64,000 bases of DNA from Myxococcus eversor (GTDB lineage: Bacteria > Myxococcota > Myxococcia > Myxococcales > Myxococcaceae): the NCBI RefSeq assembly GCF_010894455.1, contig NZ_JAAIXY010000006.1, positions 248,001 through 312,000 of the forward strand, in the 5' to 3' direction. The notes beneath the pieces were generated by a model. The model saw only the letters and a list, made by a program, of their open reading frames with translations. It did not search any database and had not been told where the DNA came from. The position numbers and the translations under genes were made by a program. Of this stretch, positions 1 through 9,697 are shown in pieces. The first letter of the stretch is position 1, and each line of letters starts with the position of its first letter.

Positions 1-120
1 CGCCCGCGTCGCTCTCGCGCTGTTCGCGGGCGCGCCCTTCTTCTCATCCGCGGCCGAGGGCCCTGACAGGAGGAGGAGCGCGACCAGCGCCGCGCGCCAT
101 GGCTGATGGAGACCCGTCAC
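1..120 (-). CDS. 5' end of an exported protein gene (cut by window edge)
   Basis: Only the first 40 codons lie in the window. Reading leftward from a GTG at 120, the frame encodes a basic N-terminus (MTGLHQPWRAA), a Leu/Val/Ala-rich core (LVALLLLSG) and an AA|DEKK cleavage-like site, which together make a classical signal peptide. An AGGA purine tract lies about 10 nt upstream of the GTG. It follows the alpha/beta hydrolase gene on the same strand, 57 nt after that gene's stop, so the two may be co-transcribed. The mature protein is outside the window and its function cannot be judged. The start choice rests on the signal peptide and the ribosome site. Confidence 0.6.
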   Translation of the reverse strand, partial: MTGLHQPWRAALVALLLLSGPSAADEKKGAPANSARATRA

Positions 121-177
121 GTCGGTACGTCCTTTCGCGGTGAAGCTCGAAGGGGCGTCCCAGTCTATACCCAGCCC

Positions 178-1038
178 TCAGAGGCTCGACGCATCCGCGA
201 AGCGCACCAGATGCGACACCAGCTCGTCCGGACGCTCCATCTGCGGCACGTGCCCGAAGCCCTGCACCACCCTCACCTGCGCATGCGCGGGCAGGTGGGC
301 GCGGAACCAGTCCAGCGAGCGCGACGGCAGCAACCGCTCGCTGCCGCCCCACAGGAACAGCACCGGCATGGACAGCTTGCGCACCGCCTCTGGCTCCAGG
401 CTGAGCCGGGAGGTCATCGCCTCGGCGGTGAGGGCCTTCACGGTGGGTGTGTCATAGAAGCGGCGCAGCTCGGGCGCCAGGAGCAGCGCCGGCAGCGGCG
501 CCTGGTGGAACAGTCGCCGGGTGAAGGCACGAGCCTCCGCGGGTGTGCCCACCTTGAACGAGTTGAGCAGCGCGGTGCTCTCCTCCACCGGCAGCTCCGC
601 GCCCGCGGGCGCCACCAGCACCAGGGCGCGCACCCACTGGGGATACTCGGACGCGAGGCTCACCGCCATCGCCCCGCCCAGCGAGTTGCCGACGACGAAG
701 GCCGGCTCCTTCACCTCCTGCTCCACGAAGCCGCGCAGCACCTCGAACTGGTTGCGCACGCAGACCTGGCCGCCGCAGTACTCGGTGGAGAAGCCGTGGC
801 CCGGCAGGTCCGGTGCGACGACGCGGGAGAAGCGCTTCGCCAGGCCGAAGAACGTCCGGCCAAAGCCGTTGGCCGAACCGCCCAGCCCGTGCACCAGCAC
901 CACCGGCGGCCCCTTCCCCTGCCCCTTCAGCGAGTAGAAGTGCACCGATTGGCCCCCGACATCGACTGTCGAGGACTGGACACCTCGCGCCACCAGGACG
1001 CGCCGTACCGCCTTCTGCATTCCGCCCATGAGGTCCAT
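178..1038 (-). CDS. alpha/beta-fold hydrolase
   Basis: A 286-residue alpha/beta hydrolase of the MhpC/esterase type. Visible landmarks are the oxyanion-hole motif HGLGG at residues 50-54, DLPGHG near 77-82, the nucleophile elbow GNSLGG with Ser119, and a late catalytic-type His in the GFGHVP segment near residue 265. There is no signal peptide, so it should be cytoplasmic. The frame stays open further upstream, but the ATG at 1038 is preceded by GAGGAG at a good distance, and family homology begins soon after it. The substrate cannot be told from sequence; esterase, lipase-like or C-C hydrolase activity are all possible. Confidence 0.85.
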   Translation of the reverse strand: MDLMGGMQKAVRRVLVARGVQSSTVDVGGQSVHFYSLKGQGKGPPVVLVHGLGGSANGFGRTFFGLAKRFSRVVAPDLPGHGFSTEYCGGQVCVRNQFEVLRGFVEQEVKEPAFVVGNSLGGAMAVSLASEYPQWVRALVLVAPAGAELPVEESTALLNSFKVGTPAEARAFTRRLFHQAPLPALLLAPELRRFYDTPTVKALTAEAMTSRLSLEPEAVRKLSMPVLFLWGGSERLLPSRSLDWFRAHLPAHAQVRVVQGFGHVPQMERPDELVSHLVRFADASSL

Positions 1039-1114
1039 GCGCTCGCCTGCTCCTCTCGTGCTGGGAGTCCGTTGCCTCAGGATAACAAGCCGTGAATCAC
1101 TTCGCCGCAACGCG

Positions 1115-2239
1115 TCATTGCATTGGAACCAGCCAAGAGGCCGGGTCGACGGCCTGCCCGCCCTTTCGGACCTCGAAGTAGAGGTACGAGCCCTTGAGCG
1201 AGCCGGTGTCTCCCACCTCGCCCACCACCTCGCCCGAGGCCACGGCGGCGCCCAGCTCCAGGGCGATGGAGGACAGGTGGGCCATGAGCGTGTGGTAGCC
1301 GTCGCCGTGGTCGACGATGAGCAGGTTGCCGTAGCCCCGCAGGGAGCCCGCATAGACGACGGTGCCATCCGCCACGGCCACCACCGGGGTGCCGGAGGCG
1401 GCGCGGATGTCGAGCCCCTTCTGCACGGTGACGGTGTTGAAGCGCGGGTTCACCACCTTGCCGAAGGCCACCTCGATGATGCCGCGCGCGGGCTGGGGCA
1501 GCTTGCCGCGCAGGGCGCCGAAGCCGTGCGTGGCGGGGGCCTCCTTCAGCTCTCGCACCACCTGGGACAGCTCCGCGTCCGCCTGCTCCAGCTCCTTCAC
1601 CGCGCGGCGGGCCAGCTCCGCCTCGCCCGCGAGCGAGCCCACCACCTCCTCGAGCGCCTCGTGCTGCGCGCGAGCCAGTCGCTCCTGCTCCTGGAGGAAC
1701 GTGACGCGCGCGGCCAGCGAGGACTGGAGTCGCTTCAGCTCCAACGTGGACTGGCGCTGCAGGTGGGCCACGCGCTGCACGCCGCGCAAGAGGTCCAAGT
1801 CGCCCGACATGCTCGCTTCCAGCGCGCGCGCCCTCCACACCAGCGCGGCGAAGTCCTCGGCGGACAGGAGCACCTCCAGCGGCCGGCGACGCATGACGCG
1901 GTAGAGGGTGCGCAGCCGGGGGGACAGGCGACGGAGCTGCACGCGCAGCGCCTCGCGCAGCAGCACCTCCTCGCGCTCGGCCAGGATGACGCGCTTGCGG
2001 AACACCGCGAGGTCCGCGTCCAGGGCCCTCACGCGACGGCGGGAGAAGGCGACCATCTCCTCCATCAGCTCCAGGCCCTCGAGCACCGTGAGCTTCTTCG
2101 ACTCCACGAGCGCCAGCGTCGCGCGCTGGGCGGCGAGCTTCTCGCGCAGTTCGGACTGCTCCGCCTCCTCAAGCTTCTGCGCGCGCGCTGGGAGGCTGGC
2201 CAGCAGCAGCGCCAGGGCGAGGACGAAGGACCGGCTCAT
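1115..2239 (-). CDS. EnvC-like divisome activator: coiled coil plus degenerate LytM (M23) domain
   Basis: A 374-residue protein with a signal peptide (MSRSFVLALALLLASLPARA), a long Glu/Arg/Leu-rich coiled coil at about residues 20-220, and a C-terminal LytM/M23 domain at about 255-372. The zinc ligands of active M23 peptidases are missing: the usual H-x-G-x-D reads QKGLDI, and the usual HLHFE reads YLYFE, followed by GQAVDP. E. coli EnvC has the same kind of losses and activates amidases instead of cutting peptidoglycan. Its ATG overlaps the ftsX stop (ATGA), so translation is probably coupled. FtsEX recruiting an EnvC-like activator for septal peptidoglycan splitting is established for this gene arrangement; the role here is inferred from it. 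Confidence 0.88.
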   Translation of the reverse strand: MSRSFVLALALLLASLPARAQKLEEAEQSELREKLAAQRATLALVESKKLTVLEGLELMEEMVAFSRRRVRALDADLAVFRKRVILAEREEVLLREALRVQLRRLSPRLRTLYRVMRRRPLEVLLSAEDFAALVWRARALEASMSGDLDLLRGVQRVAHLQRQSTLELKRLQSSLAARVTFLQEQERLARAQHEALEEVVGSLAGEAELARRAVKELEQADAELSQVVRELKEAPATHGFGALRGKLPQPARGIIEVAFGKVVNPRFNTVTVQKGLDIRAASGTPVVAVADGTVVYAGSLRGYGNLLIVDHGDGYHTLMAHLSSIALELGAAVASGEVVGEVGDTGSLKGSYLYFEVRKGGQAVDPASWLVPMQ

Positions 2240-3138
2240 ACGCGCAGGAAACGCCCCACCGCGACGAAGCTGCCGCCCAGCCCCAGGCCGCACCCCGCGC
2301 CCACCAGTTCCATCACCAATCGCGGCTCCACCCACGGCGCCGCCACGCCCGGGCCCAGGAGGAACGCGAACAGCGAGCCCAGCGTGGGCCCCACCAGCCG
2401 ACCGAAGGCCCACAGCCCGAGCAGCGCCACGCCCGCGCCGAGCAGACCTTGAAGCAGCCCCTCCAGCAGGAAGGGCGCCTTGACGAAGCGGTCCGTGGCG
2501 CCCACGAGCTTCTGGATTTCAATCTCCTCGCGCCGCGAATAGATGGCGAGCTGGAGCGTGGCCGCGACGATGACCACGGTGGCGCCCAGCACGACGACGA
2601 AGGCCACCAGCGAGCCGAAGCGCAGGGCCCGGGCGATGGCCGTCAGTCGCTCCACGGCCTGCTCTCCGTAGTCCACGCCGGACACACCCGGCAGCGCGCG
2701 CAGCTCCTTGGCCAGGACCTGGAGCGCCTCGGGCGTGCGCTGCTCCGGAGGAACGCGCAGCTCCAGCGCCGCGGGCAACGGGTTCTCCGGCAGCTCCGCC
2801 AGGGCCTCGCCCAAATCCCCCAGCTCGGTGCGAAGGCGCTCGAGCGCGGCATCCGGAGGCACCAGCGTCACCTGGCCCTTGCTGAGCTCCTCGACGCGGG
2901 CGCGCACGCCGTGCGCCTCGTCCTGCCCCAGCTCCGGCGCCAGATACACCGTGACTTCCACTTCGCCGCCCAGCGACGCGAGTAGATTGTCCAGCACCCG
3001 CGCGCTGCCTCGCGCGAGCCCCGCGGAGAACAGGGCAATCGCGATGGTCGTCACCGCGATGAAGTGCACGAAGGGCGAGTGCTTGAGCCCCACCGCCGCC
3101 GAACGCCAGAAGTACCGCGTCTTCGCCAGCGCGCTCAT
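2236..3138 (-). CDS. ftsX: cell division ABC transporter permease FtsX
   Basis: A 300-residue FtsX. It has a cytoplasmic N-terminus (MSALAKTRYFWRSAAVGLK), one TM helix, and a periplasmic domain at about residues 55-170 that begins VEVTVYLAP. Three further TM helices follow in the C-terminal half around the EEIEIQKLVGATD coupling segment. FtsX carries no transport activity; with FtsE it transmits ATP-driven changes to a periplasmic amidase activator, here probably the next gene. The start overlaps the ftsE stop and its own stop overlaps the EnvC-like start, giving a compact three-gene operon. Length and topology are normal for the family. Confidence 0.93.
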   Translation of the reverse strand: MSALAKTRYFWRSAAVGLKHSPFVHFIAVTTIAIALFSAGLARGSARVLDNLLASLGGEVEVTVYLAPELGQDEAHGVRARVEELSKGQVTLVPPDAALERLRTELGDLGEALAELPENPLPAALELRVPPEQRTPEALQVLAKELRALPGVSGVDYGEQAVERLTAIARALRFGSLVAFVVVLGATVVIVAATLQLAIYSRREEIEIQKLVGATDRFVKAPFLLEGLLQGLLGAGVALLGLWAFGRLVGPTLGSLFAFLLGPGVAAPWVEPRLVMELVGAGCGLGLGGSFVAVGRFLRV

Positions 3139-3827
3139 ACGACCATCCGTCGCGCCGCCTTGACGCCGTCCTCGTCGGAGACAATCTGACCGCGCTCCAA
3201 CCGCACCGTGCGCTTCTGATAGCGGGCCAGCAGCGTGGCGTCGTGCGTGGCCACCACCACCGTGGTGCCTCGGATGTTCACCTGGGTGAGCAGGTCCATG
3301 ATTTCGACGGTGAGCGCCGGGTCCAGGTTTCCGGTGGGCTCGTCCGCCAGGAGGATGGTCGGGTCGTTCACGAGCGCGCGCGCAATCACCACGCGCTGCT
3401 GCTCTCCACCGGAGAGTCGCAGGGGGAACGAGTTCGCCTTGTGCTCCAGGCCCACCAGCTTCAGCATCCGGCGCACCTTGTCCCGAGCCGCCGCGCGCGG
3501 CACGCCCAGCACGTCCAGCGTGAAGGACACGTTGTCCTCCACCGTCCGGTGCGGCAGCAGCTTGAAGTCCTGGAACACGACGCCGATGTTGCGGCGCAGG
3601 TAGGGCACGGCGGACTCGCGGATGCGGGCGATGTTGCGGCCCCCCACCAGAATCTGCCCCTTGGTGGCCTTCTCGGCGCAGAAGATGAGCTTGAGCAGCG
3701 TCGTCTTCCCCGCGCCGGAAGGGCCCGTGAGGAAGACGAACTCGCCCTTCTCCACACTGAGGTTGATGTCCGAGAGCACCGGCGGATCGCCGGGATACGC
3801 CTTGTAGACGTGGAAGAATTGAATCAT
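3135..3827 (-). CDS. ftsE: cell division ATP-binding protein FtsE
   Basis: A 230-residue ABC ATPase with Walker A GPSGAGKTT near residue 36, signature LSGGEQQR, and Walker B ILLADEPTGNLDP with the following switch His in ATHDA. The opening MIQFFHVYKAYPGDPPVL is typical of FtsE. It works with FtsX at the division site and powers the EnvC-like activator encoded just downstream. It is the first gene of the operon, divergent from the SLC13 transporter across a spacer of about 120 bp. Confidence 0.95.
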   Translation of the reverse strand: MIQFFHVYKAYPGDPPVLSDINLSVEKGEFVFLTGPSGAGKTTLLKLIFCAEKATKGQILVGGRNIARIRESAVPYLRRNIGVVFQDFKLLPHRTVEDNVSFTLDVLGVPRAAARDKVRRMLKLVGLEHKANSFPLRLSGGEQQRVVIARALVNDPTILLADEPTGNLDPALTVEIMDLLTQVNIRGTTVVVATHDATLLARYQKRTVRLERGQIVSDEDGVKAARRMVV

Positions 3828-3949
3828 GGCGCGGCGCGGGAGAGCGCCAACCTACCACGGCCGGGCGGAGGCGACCCACGCACGCCGGGAAGGTGGCCGG
3901 GCTTTCCCCTCCCACCCTCGGCGCCACCTGTGCGACGGTGGCACGCCAT

Positions 3950-5421
<1,472 letters not shown>

Positions 5422-5422
<1 letters not shown>

Positions 5423-5445
5423 TCGGGAAGTGTCGACCTCCCGAC
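5422..5445. terminator. hairpin between convergent genes
   Basis: A 7-bp inverted repeat (GTCGGGA / TCCCGAC) with a 10-nt loop begins at the last base of the transporter stop codon. The opposing gene ends at 5486. It is plausible as a bidirectional terminator, although neither strand has a clear T tract. Confidence 0.35.
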
Positions 5446-5485
5446 ACCGCGCTCCTGGAGCGACGTGCCACCAGGGAGCCGCGGG

Positions 5486-6043
<558 letters not shown>

Positions 6044-6113
6044 TGCCGAGGGGCGGACCGTACCAGCCGCTTCCCCACGACACAAGGTAAGCGTCAACCC
6101 CGCATGTCACGAC

Positions 6114-6132
6114 CTGGGGGACGGGCCCCCAG
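6114..6132. other. inverted repeat in the divergent spacer upstream of carF
   Basis: A perfect 7-bp inverted repeat (CTGGGGG / CCCCCAG, 5-nt loop) lies in the 244-bp spacer between two divergent genes. In that position it could be an operator or an RNA hairpin. No confident -35/-10 pair was found for carF itself. Confidence 0.3.
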
Positions 6133-6287
6133 ACGCGCGCGATTCTTGCGGTCGACGCCCGCCTGCCATGCAGCCCACCTTTCGAGTGGGACCGCGACCT
6201 CCGTCCGTTGAAAAGCCGAAAGCGGCTGGGGTACGTACAGGGCATGCGGTGCGGTGTTGAGCGGCGCCAACGTCCAGGACTCCACGG

Positions 6288-7154
6288 ATGAAGAAGACGA
6301 ACGAGATCAAGAACAAGGTTCGCCTCCAGGACGCCCAGGTCCTGGCCGGAGGCTACTCACCCGCCATCCGCGCCATGGAGATTGGCGCCATCGTCAGCTT
6401 CATCGCGCTGGAGCTGTTCCTGGTGTACCGGCTCTACAACAACCCGCACGGCGGCCCATGGCTGCTCCTGAGCGCGGTGCTGCTGGGCTACCTCGCCGCG
6501 GACTTCGTCTCCGGCTTCGTCCACTGGATGGGCGACACGTGGGGCTCCACGGAGATGCCGGTGCTGGGCAAGGCGCTCATCCGCCCCTTCCGCGAGCACC
6601 ACGTCGACGAGAAGGCCATCACCCGCCACGACTTCGTGGAGACCAACGGCAACAACTGCCTCATCTCCCTGCCCGTGGCCGTGGCCGCCGTGTCCATGCC
6701 GCTCACCAGCTCCGGCTGGGTGTTCTGCGCCAGCTTCCTGGGCGCGATGATCTTCTGGGTGATGGCGACCAACCAGTTCCACAAGTGGTCGCACATGGAC
6801 TCGCCGCCGGCCCTCATCGGCTTCCTGCAGCGCGTGCACCTCATCCTGCCGCCGGCGCACCACCGCATCCACCACACCGCGCCCTTCAACAAGTACTACT
6901 GCATCACCGTGGGCTGGCTGAACTGGCCGCTCAACCTGGTGCACTTCTTCCCGCTGGCGGAGCGACTCGTGACGCGCGTCACCGGTCTCGTCCCCCGCGA
7001 GGACGACATCGGTGACGAGGCGGCCCGCGCGCTCGTGGAGGCCCAGGTCGCCGCCGAGGCCCCCGTCGTCCAGGTCGCCAAGGAGCTGCTCACCAAGGCC
7101 ACCACGCCGGAAGAGACTCCGCCCGTCCCCGTCACCACCCGCCCGTCGTCCTGA
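6288..7154 (+). CDS. carF: CarF, plasmanylethanolamine desaturase
   Basis: A 288-residue membrane protein of the TMEM189/Kua family. Four hydrophobic segments (about 25-45, 50-70, 120-140 and 145-165) surround a diiron-type histidine set: HWMGD, REHHVDEKAITRHD, HKWSH and HHRIHH. In Myxococcus xanthus CarF makes the vinyl-ether bond of plasmalogens and is needed for the singlet-oxygen signal that induces carotenoid synthesis; human PEDS1/TMEM189 is the orthologue. The length is close to the M. xanthus protein. It is encoded alone here, convergent with murI, with no car regulatory genes nearby. Family assignment is firm; the role in light response is carried over from M. xanthus. Confidence 0.93.
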   Translation: MKKTNEIKNKVRLQDAQVLAGGYSPAIRAMEIGAIVSFIALELFLVYRLYNNPHGGPWLLLSAVLLGYLAADFVSGFVHWMGDTWGSTEMPVLGKALIRPFREHHVDEKAITRHDFVETNGNNCLISLPVAVAAVSMPLTSSGWVFCASFLGAMIFWVMATNQFHKWSHMDSPPALIGFLQRVHLILPPAHHRIHHTAPFNKYYCITVGWLNWPLNLVHFFPLAERLVTRVTGLVPREDDIGDEAARALVEAQVAAEAPVVQVAKELLTKATTPEETPPVPVTTRPSS

Positions 7155-7162
7155 GCGGGCCC

Positions 7163-7182
7163 CACGGGCGGCAACGCCCGTG
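7163..7182. terminator. GNRA-loop hairpin between convergent carF and murI
   Basis: A perfect 8-bp stem (CACGGGCG / CGCCCGTG) closed by a GCAA tetraloop lies 9 nt after the carF stop. A second 7-bp inverted repeat (GCTCCAG / CTGGAGC) follows at 7201-7226. Such stable hairpins between converging genes suggest a bidirectional terminator, although T tracts are absent. Confidence 0.5.
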
Positions 7183-7285
7183 TCCTGGTGACTCGGGCGA
7201 GCTCCAGCCACGCGATGCGCTGGAGCCTGGACCCTGGCTTGTCGACGAGTGAGGCCCGCGTGCCGCGCGGGCGCCTCCTCCCGAC

Positions 7286-8101
7286 TCAGAACTTCAGGTC
7301 CACCTGCTCGGCGGAGTCGATGGGCCGGCCGAGGAACCTCGCCCCCACCTCCATGAAGCGCTCGGGCACATCCGTCACGTAGTACGCGTGAGACGGGCCA
7401 CTCGCCGTGGCGGGCGCCAGCATCTCCTTGCGAGCCAGCAGCGCCGCCACCGCCAGCGCGGTGGCCTCCGCCGAGTCCACCAGCGCGACGTCGGGCCCCA
7501 CCACCTCCGCGATGACGCCCTTGAGCAGCGGGTAGTGGGTGCAACCCAGGACGAGCGTGTCCACGCCGTCGCGCGCGAACTCCCCCAGGTACTCACGCGC
7601 CGTCAGCAAGGGCACGTCGCCCGTCGTCCAACCTTCCTCCGCCAGCGGCACGAAGAGCGGACACGCGCGCGCCTTCACCTTTACATGGGGATTCGCGGCC
7701 TCCAGCGCCCGCTGATAGGCCCCGGAGCGGATGGTGCCCGGCGTGCCGATGACGCCCACGCCGCCGCCCCGCGTGCGCTCCAGGGCCGCCTGGGCGCCCG
7801 GCTGGATGACACCCACCACCGGCACCGGCAGCGCCGCCTCCAGCGCCGGCAGGGCCGCGGCGGAGGCCGTGTTGCAAGCCACCACCAGCAGCTTGATGCC
7901 GCGCTCCAGCAGGAACTCCGCGTTCTTCAGCGAGTAGCGCGTCACCACCTCGCCGGACTTGGTGCCGTAGGGCACCCGCGCAGTGTCCCCCAGGTACACC
8001 GTGCTCTCGTGGGGGAGGTGCGCCATGAGTGACTTGAGGACCGTGAGGCCTCCGACACCCGAATCGAATACGCCAATGGGACTGTGGCTGCCTTGCCGCA
8101 T
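7286..8101 (-). CDS. murI: glutamate racemase
   Basis: A 271-residue MurI that interconverts L- and D-glutamate for peptidoglycan precursors. The phosphate/substrate loop VFDSGVGGLTVLK opens the protein. The two catalytic cysteines lie in ACNTASAAALP and LGCTHYPLL, and YLGDTARVPYGTKS is also characteristic. The ATG at 8101 is used. An in-frame TTG at 8152 would add 17 residues, but it abuts the strong hairpin at 8156-8190 and is less attractive. It follows the repeat lipoprotein on the same strand but is separated from it by that hairpin. Confidence 0.93.
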   Translation of the reverse strand: MRQGSHSPIGVFDSGVGGLTVLKSLMAHLPHESTVYLGDTARVPYGTKSGEVVTRYSLKNAEFLLERGIKLLVVACNTASAAALPALEAALPVPVVGVIQPGAQAALERTRGGGVGVIGTPGTIRSGAYQRALEAANPHVKVKARACPLFVPLAEEGWTTGDVPLLTAREYLGEFARDGVDTLVLGCTHYPLLKGVIAEVVGPDVALVDSAEATALAVAALLARKEMLAPATASGPSHAYYVTDVPERFMEVGARFLGRPIDSAEQVDLKF

Positions 8102-8155
8102 GTCCGGTGTCCCTATCACGTTTGATGCCAACGACAGGGTCTCCCCCCGCAACGC

Positions 8156-8190
8156 GAAGAGGGCCGAGGCGCGTGGCCCCGACCCTCTTC
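8156..8190 (-). terminator. 15-bp hairpin terminator after the repeat lipoprotein gene
   Basis: On the minus strand, 28 nt after the lipoprotein stop codon, the RNA can form a continuous 15-bp stem with two G-U pairs and a 5-nt loop (CACGC), opening GAAGAGGG and closing CCCTCTTC. It is the strongest hairpin I found in the window. The following bases are GC-rich without a U tract, so termination may be Rho-assisted. Confidence 0.65.
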
Positions 8191-8217
8191 TTCACCCCAC
8201 GAGCGAGCGGGCTTTGA

Positions 8218-9528
8218 CTACTGCGGGAACAGCGAGACCAGGGCGGCGCTGCTCGGCCCCGGGAACACGTGACCCGAGACGTTGATGAACACGCTGTCGT
8301 TCACCGAGAAGTACTCCGTGCCGTTGCCCGCCCTCGCATACATCTCCACCTCGTAGCGGCCCGGGCGGAGGAACTCGTAGACCACCGGCGCGTCGTTGCA
8401 GCCGTGCCGGTCACCGACGATGCCGTACACGAGCTCCCCGGTGAAGGCGTCGCGGAAGTTGATGGCCACCTCGGTGATGCCCGCCTGCGAGCAGCTCAGC
8501 GCGGAGCCACCGGCGCGCAGCTCCCACTTGATGGACGCCCCGCCAATCACCCACATCGAGGCCAGCACGTTCTTCGTCTCACCGGCCTGAAGAGAGAACT
8601 GCCCGCTGTAATAATACCAGGGACGGTTCTGCCCATCGACGGCCACCAGCTGCAGGTCATGGTTGCCGGCGTTCAGCGTGGGCGTGGTGACGCTGGCGCC
8701 CGAGCTGCCCTCCGAGCAGCTGAAGCGGACCCACTCGCCTCCGTTGATGCGGGCCTCCACGTGCGTCACCCCAGCCTGCCCACAGCCCAGCCTGCTCGAC
8801 CCGTCCACGAACTCCCACCGGATGGCGGCGCCGCTGCTCGAGGAGCGCAGGGTGGCCGTGTAGGACGTCGGCTCGCCGTAGCGGGTGACGAACCGGCCGC
8901 TGTGGGCGTACATCGTGCGCTGCTGCGAGTCGAGGGCGACCAGCTCCAGGCTGTGCTCACCCGGGTCCAGGTACGGCGTCTTCACGCTGTTGCCACCATG
9001 CCCCGCCGTGCAGTCGAAGCGCGCCCACTGCCCGCCATCCACCCGGGCATCCACGAAGGCCACACCCGCCTGGTTGCAGTTCGGGTTGCCGCTGCTGGAG
9101 TTCGCCGGGAACAGCCAGTTCACGTACGCGAAGGACGGCGGGGCGCCCAGCGGCGCGAGGTCGATGTTCACCGTCACGTCGCCATCCACCCGGAAGGTGC
9201 CCGTCGCCTCGTACAGCACCTCGTTGGTGTAGCTGATGGCCTCCAGGTTGAAGCTGTAGATGCCCGGCGCGAAGTCGTGGAGGACGATGCCGTCGAAGCC
9301 GTTGGCCTGGCACGCGTATTGGCCGTCGTTGGCGAGTCGCTCACCGGGAATCGTGATGTTGACCCCCTTGATGTCGCGGTCCTCGTCGCAGCGCAGACCG
9401 CCGAAGGTCCAGCGGAACGTCGCGTCGCCCGGATAGATGGGTTCGTCGTAGCCGTCGTCGCCGTGGACGATGCAGCCGGTGGAGACCGCCGCCAGGCAGA
9501 GGAGAGCAACCAGCAGTCGGGAGTTCAT
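8218..9528 (-). CDS. secreted lipoprotein with four beta-sandwich-like repeats
   Basis: A 436-residue protein with a lipoprotein-type signal (MNSRLLVALLCLAAVSTGC), so probably anchored in the outer membrane. The mature part is built from four units of about 95-105 residues, starting near residues 36, 130, 228 and 325. Each begins with an aromatic beta strand (FRWTF, VNWLF, IRWEF, IKWEL). Units 2-4 then have a Cys-x-QAG[VI] strand, and units 2-3 have a second Cys and an SG-x-F strand. The Cys pairs probably form one disulfide per unit. No enzyme motif is visible. The fold is inferred to be Ig-like and the function is unknown; adhesin-like or carbohydrate-binding roles are possible. Its 3' end carries the hairpin at 8156-8190. 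Confidence 0.8.
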   Translation of the reverse strand: MNSRLLVALLCLAAVSTGCIVHGDDGYDEPIYPGDATFRWTFGGLRCDEDRDIKGVNITIPGERLANDGQYACQANGFDGIVLHDFAPGIYSFNLEAISYTNEVLYEATGTFRVDGDVTVNIDLAPLGAPPSFAYVNWLFPANSSSGNPNCNQAGVAFVDARVDGGQWARFDCTAGHGGNSVKTPYLDPGEHSLELVALDSQQRTMYAHSGRFVTRYGEPTSYTATLRSSSSGAAIRWEFVDGSSRLGCGQAGVTHVEARINGGEWVRFSCSEGSSGASVTTPTLNAGNHDLQLVAVDGQNRPWYYYSGQFSLQAGETKNVLASMWVIGGASIKWELRAGGSALSCSQAGITEVAINFRDAFTGELVYGIVGDRHGCNDAPVVYEFLRPGRYEVEMYARAGNGTEYFSVNDSVFINVSGHVFPGPSSAALVSLFPQ

Positions 9529-9697
9529 GGGGGGAACCTGTTCGTGGGGTGTTGAGGTGTTCGGCCCGTTTCAGTCACCTCTGACGACCGCCTCCGGGAA
9601 TTATTCATCCGTACGGCCAAGCAACTTCAAGCAGGCAACCAGCCCCCACCCTGGTTTGTTTGACCCAGTTGTAGCGGAGTGTTACGCGCTCCACCTC

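Noticed and set aside
1115..2239. An active M23 metallopeptidase
   Set aside because: Two of the zinc-ligand motifs are lost (QKGLDI, YLYFE), matching EnvC-type inactive LytM domains.
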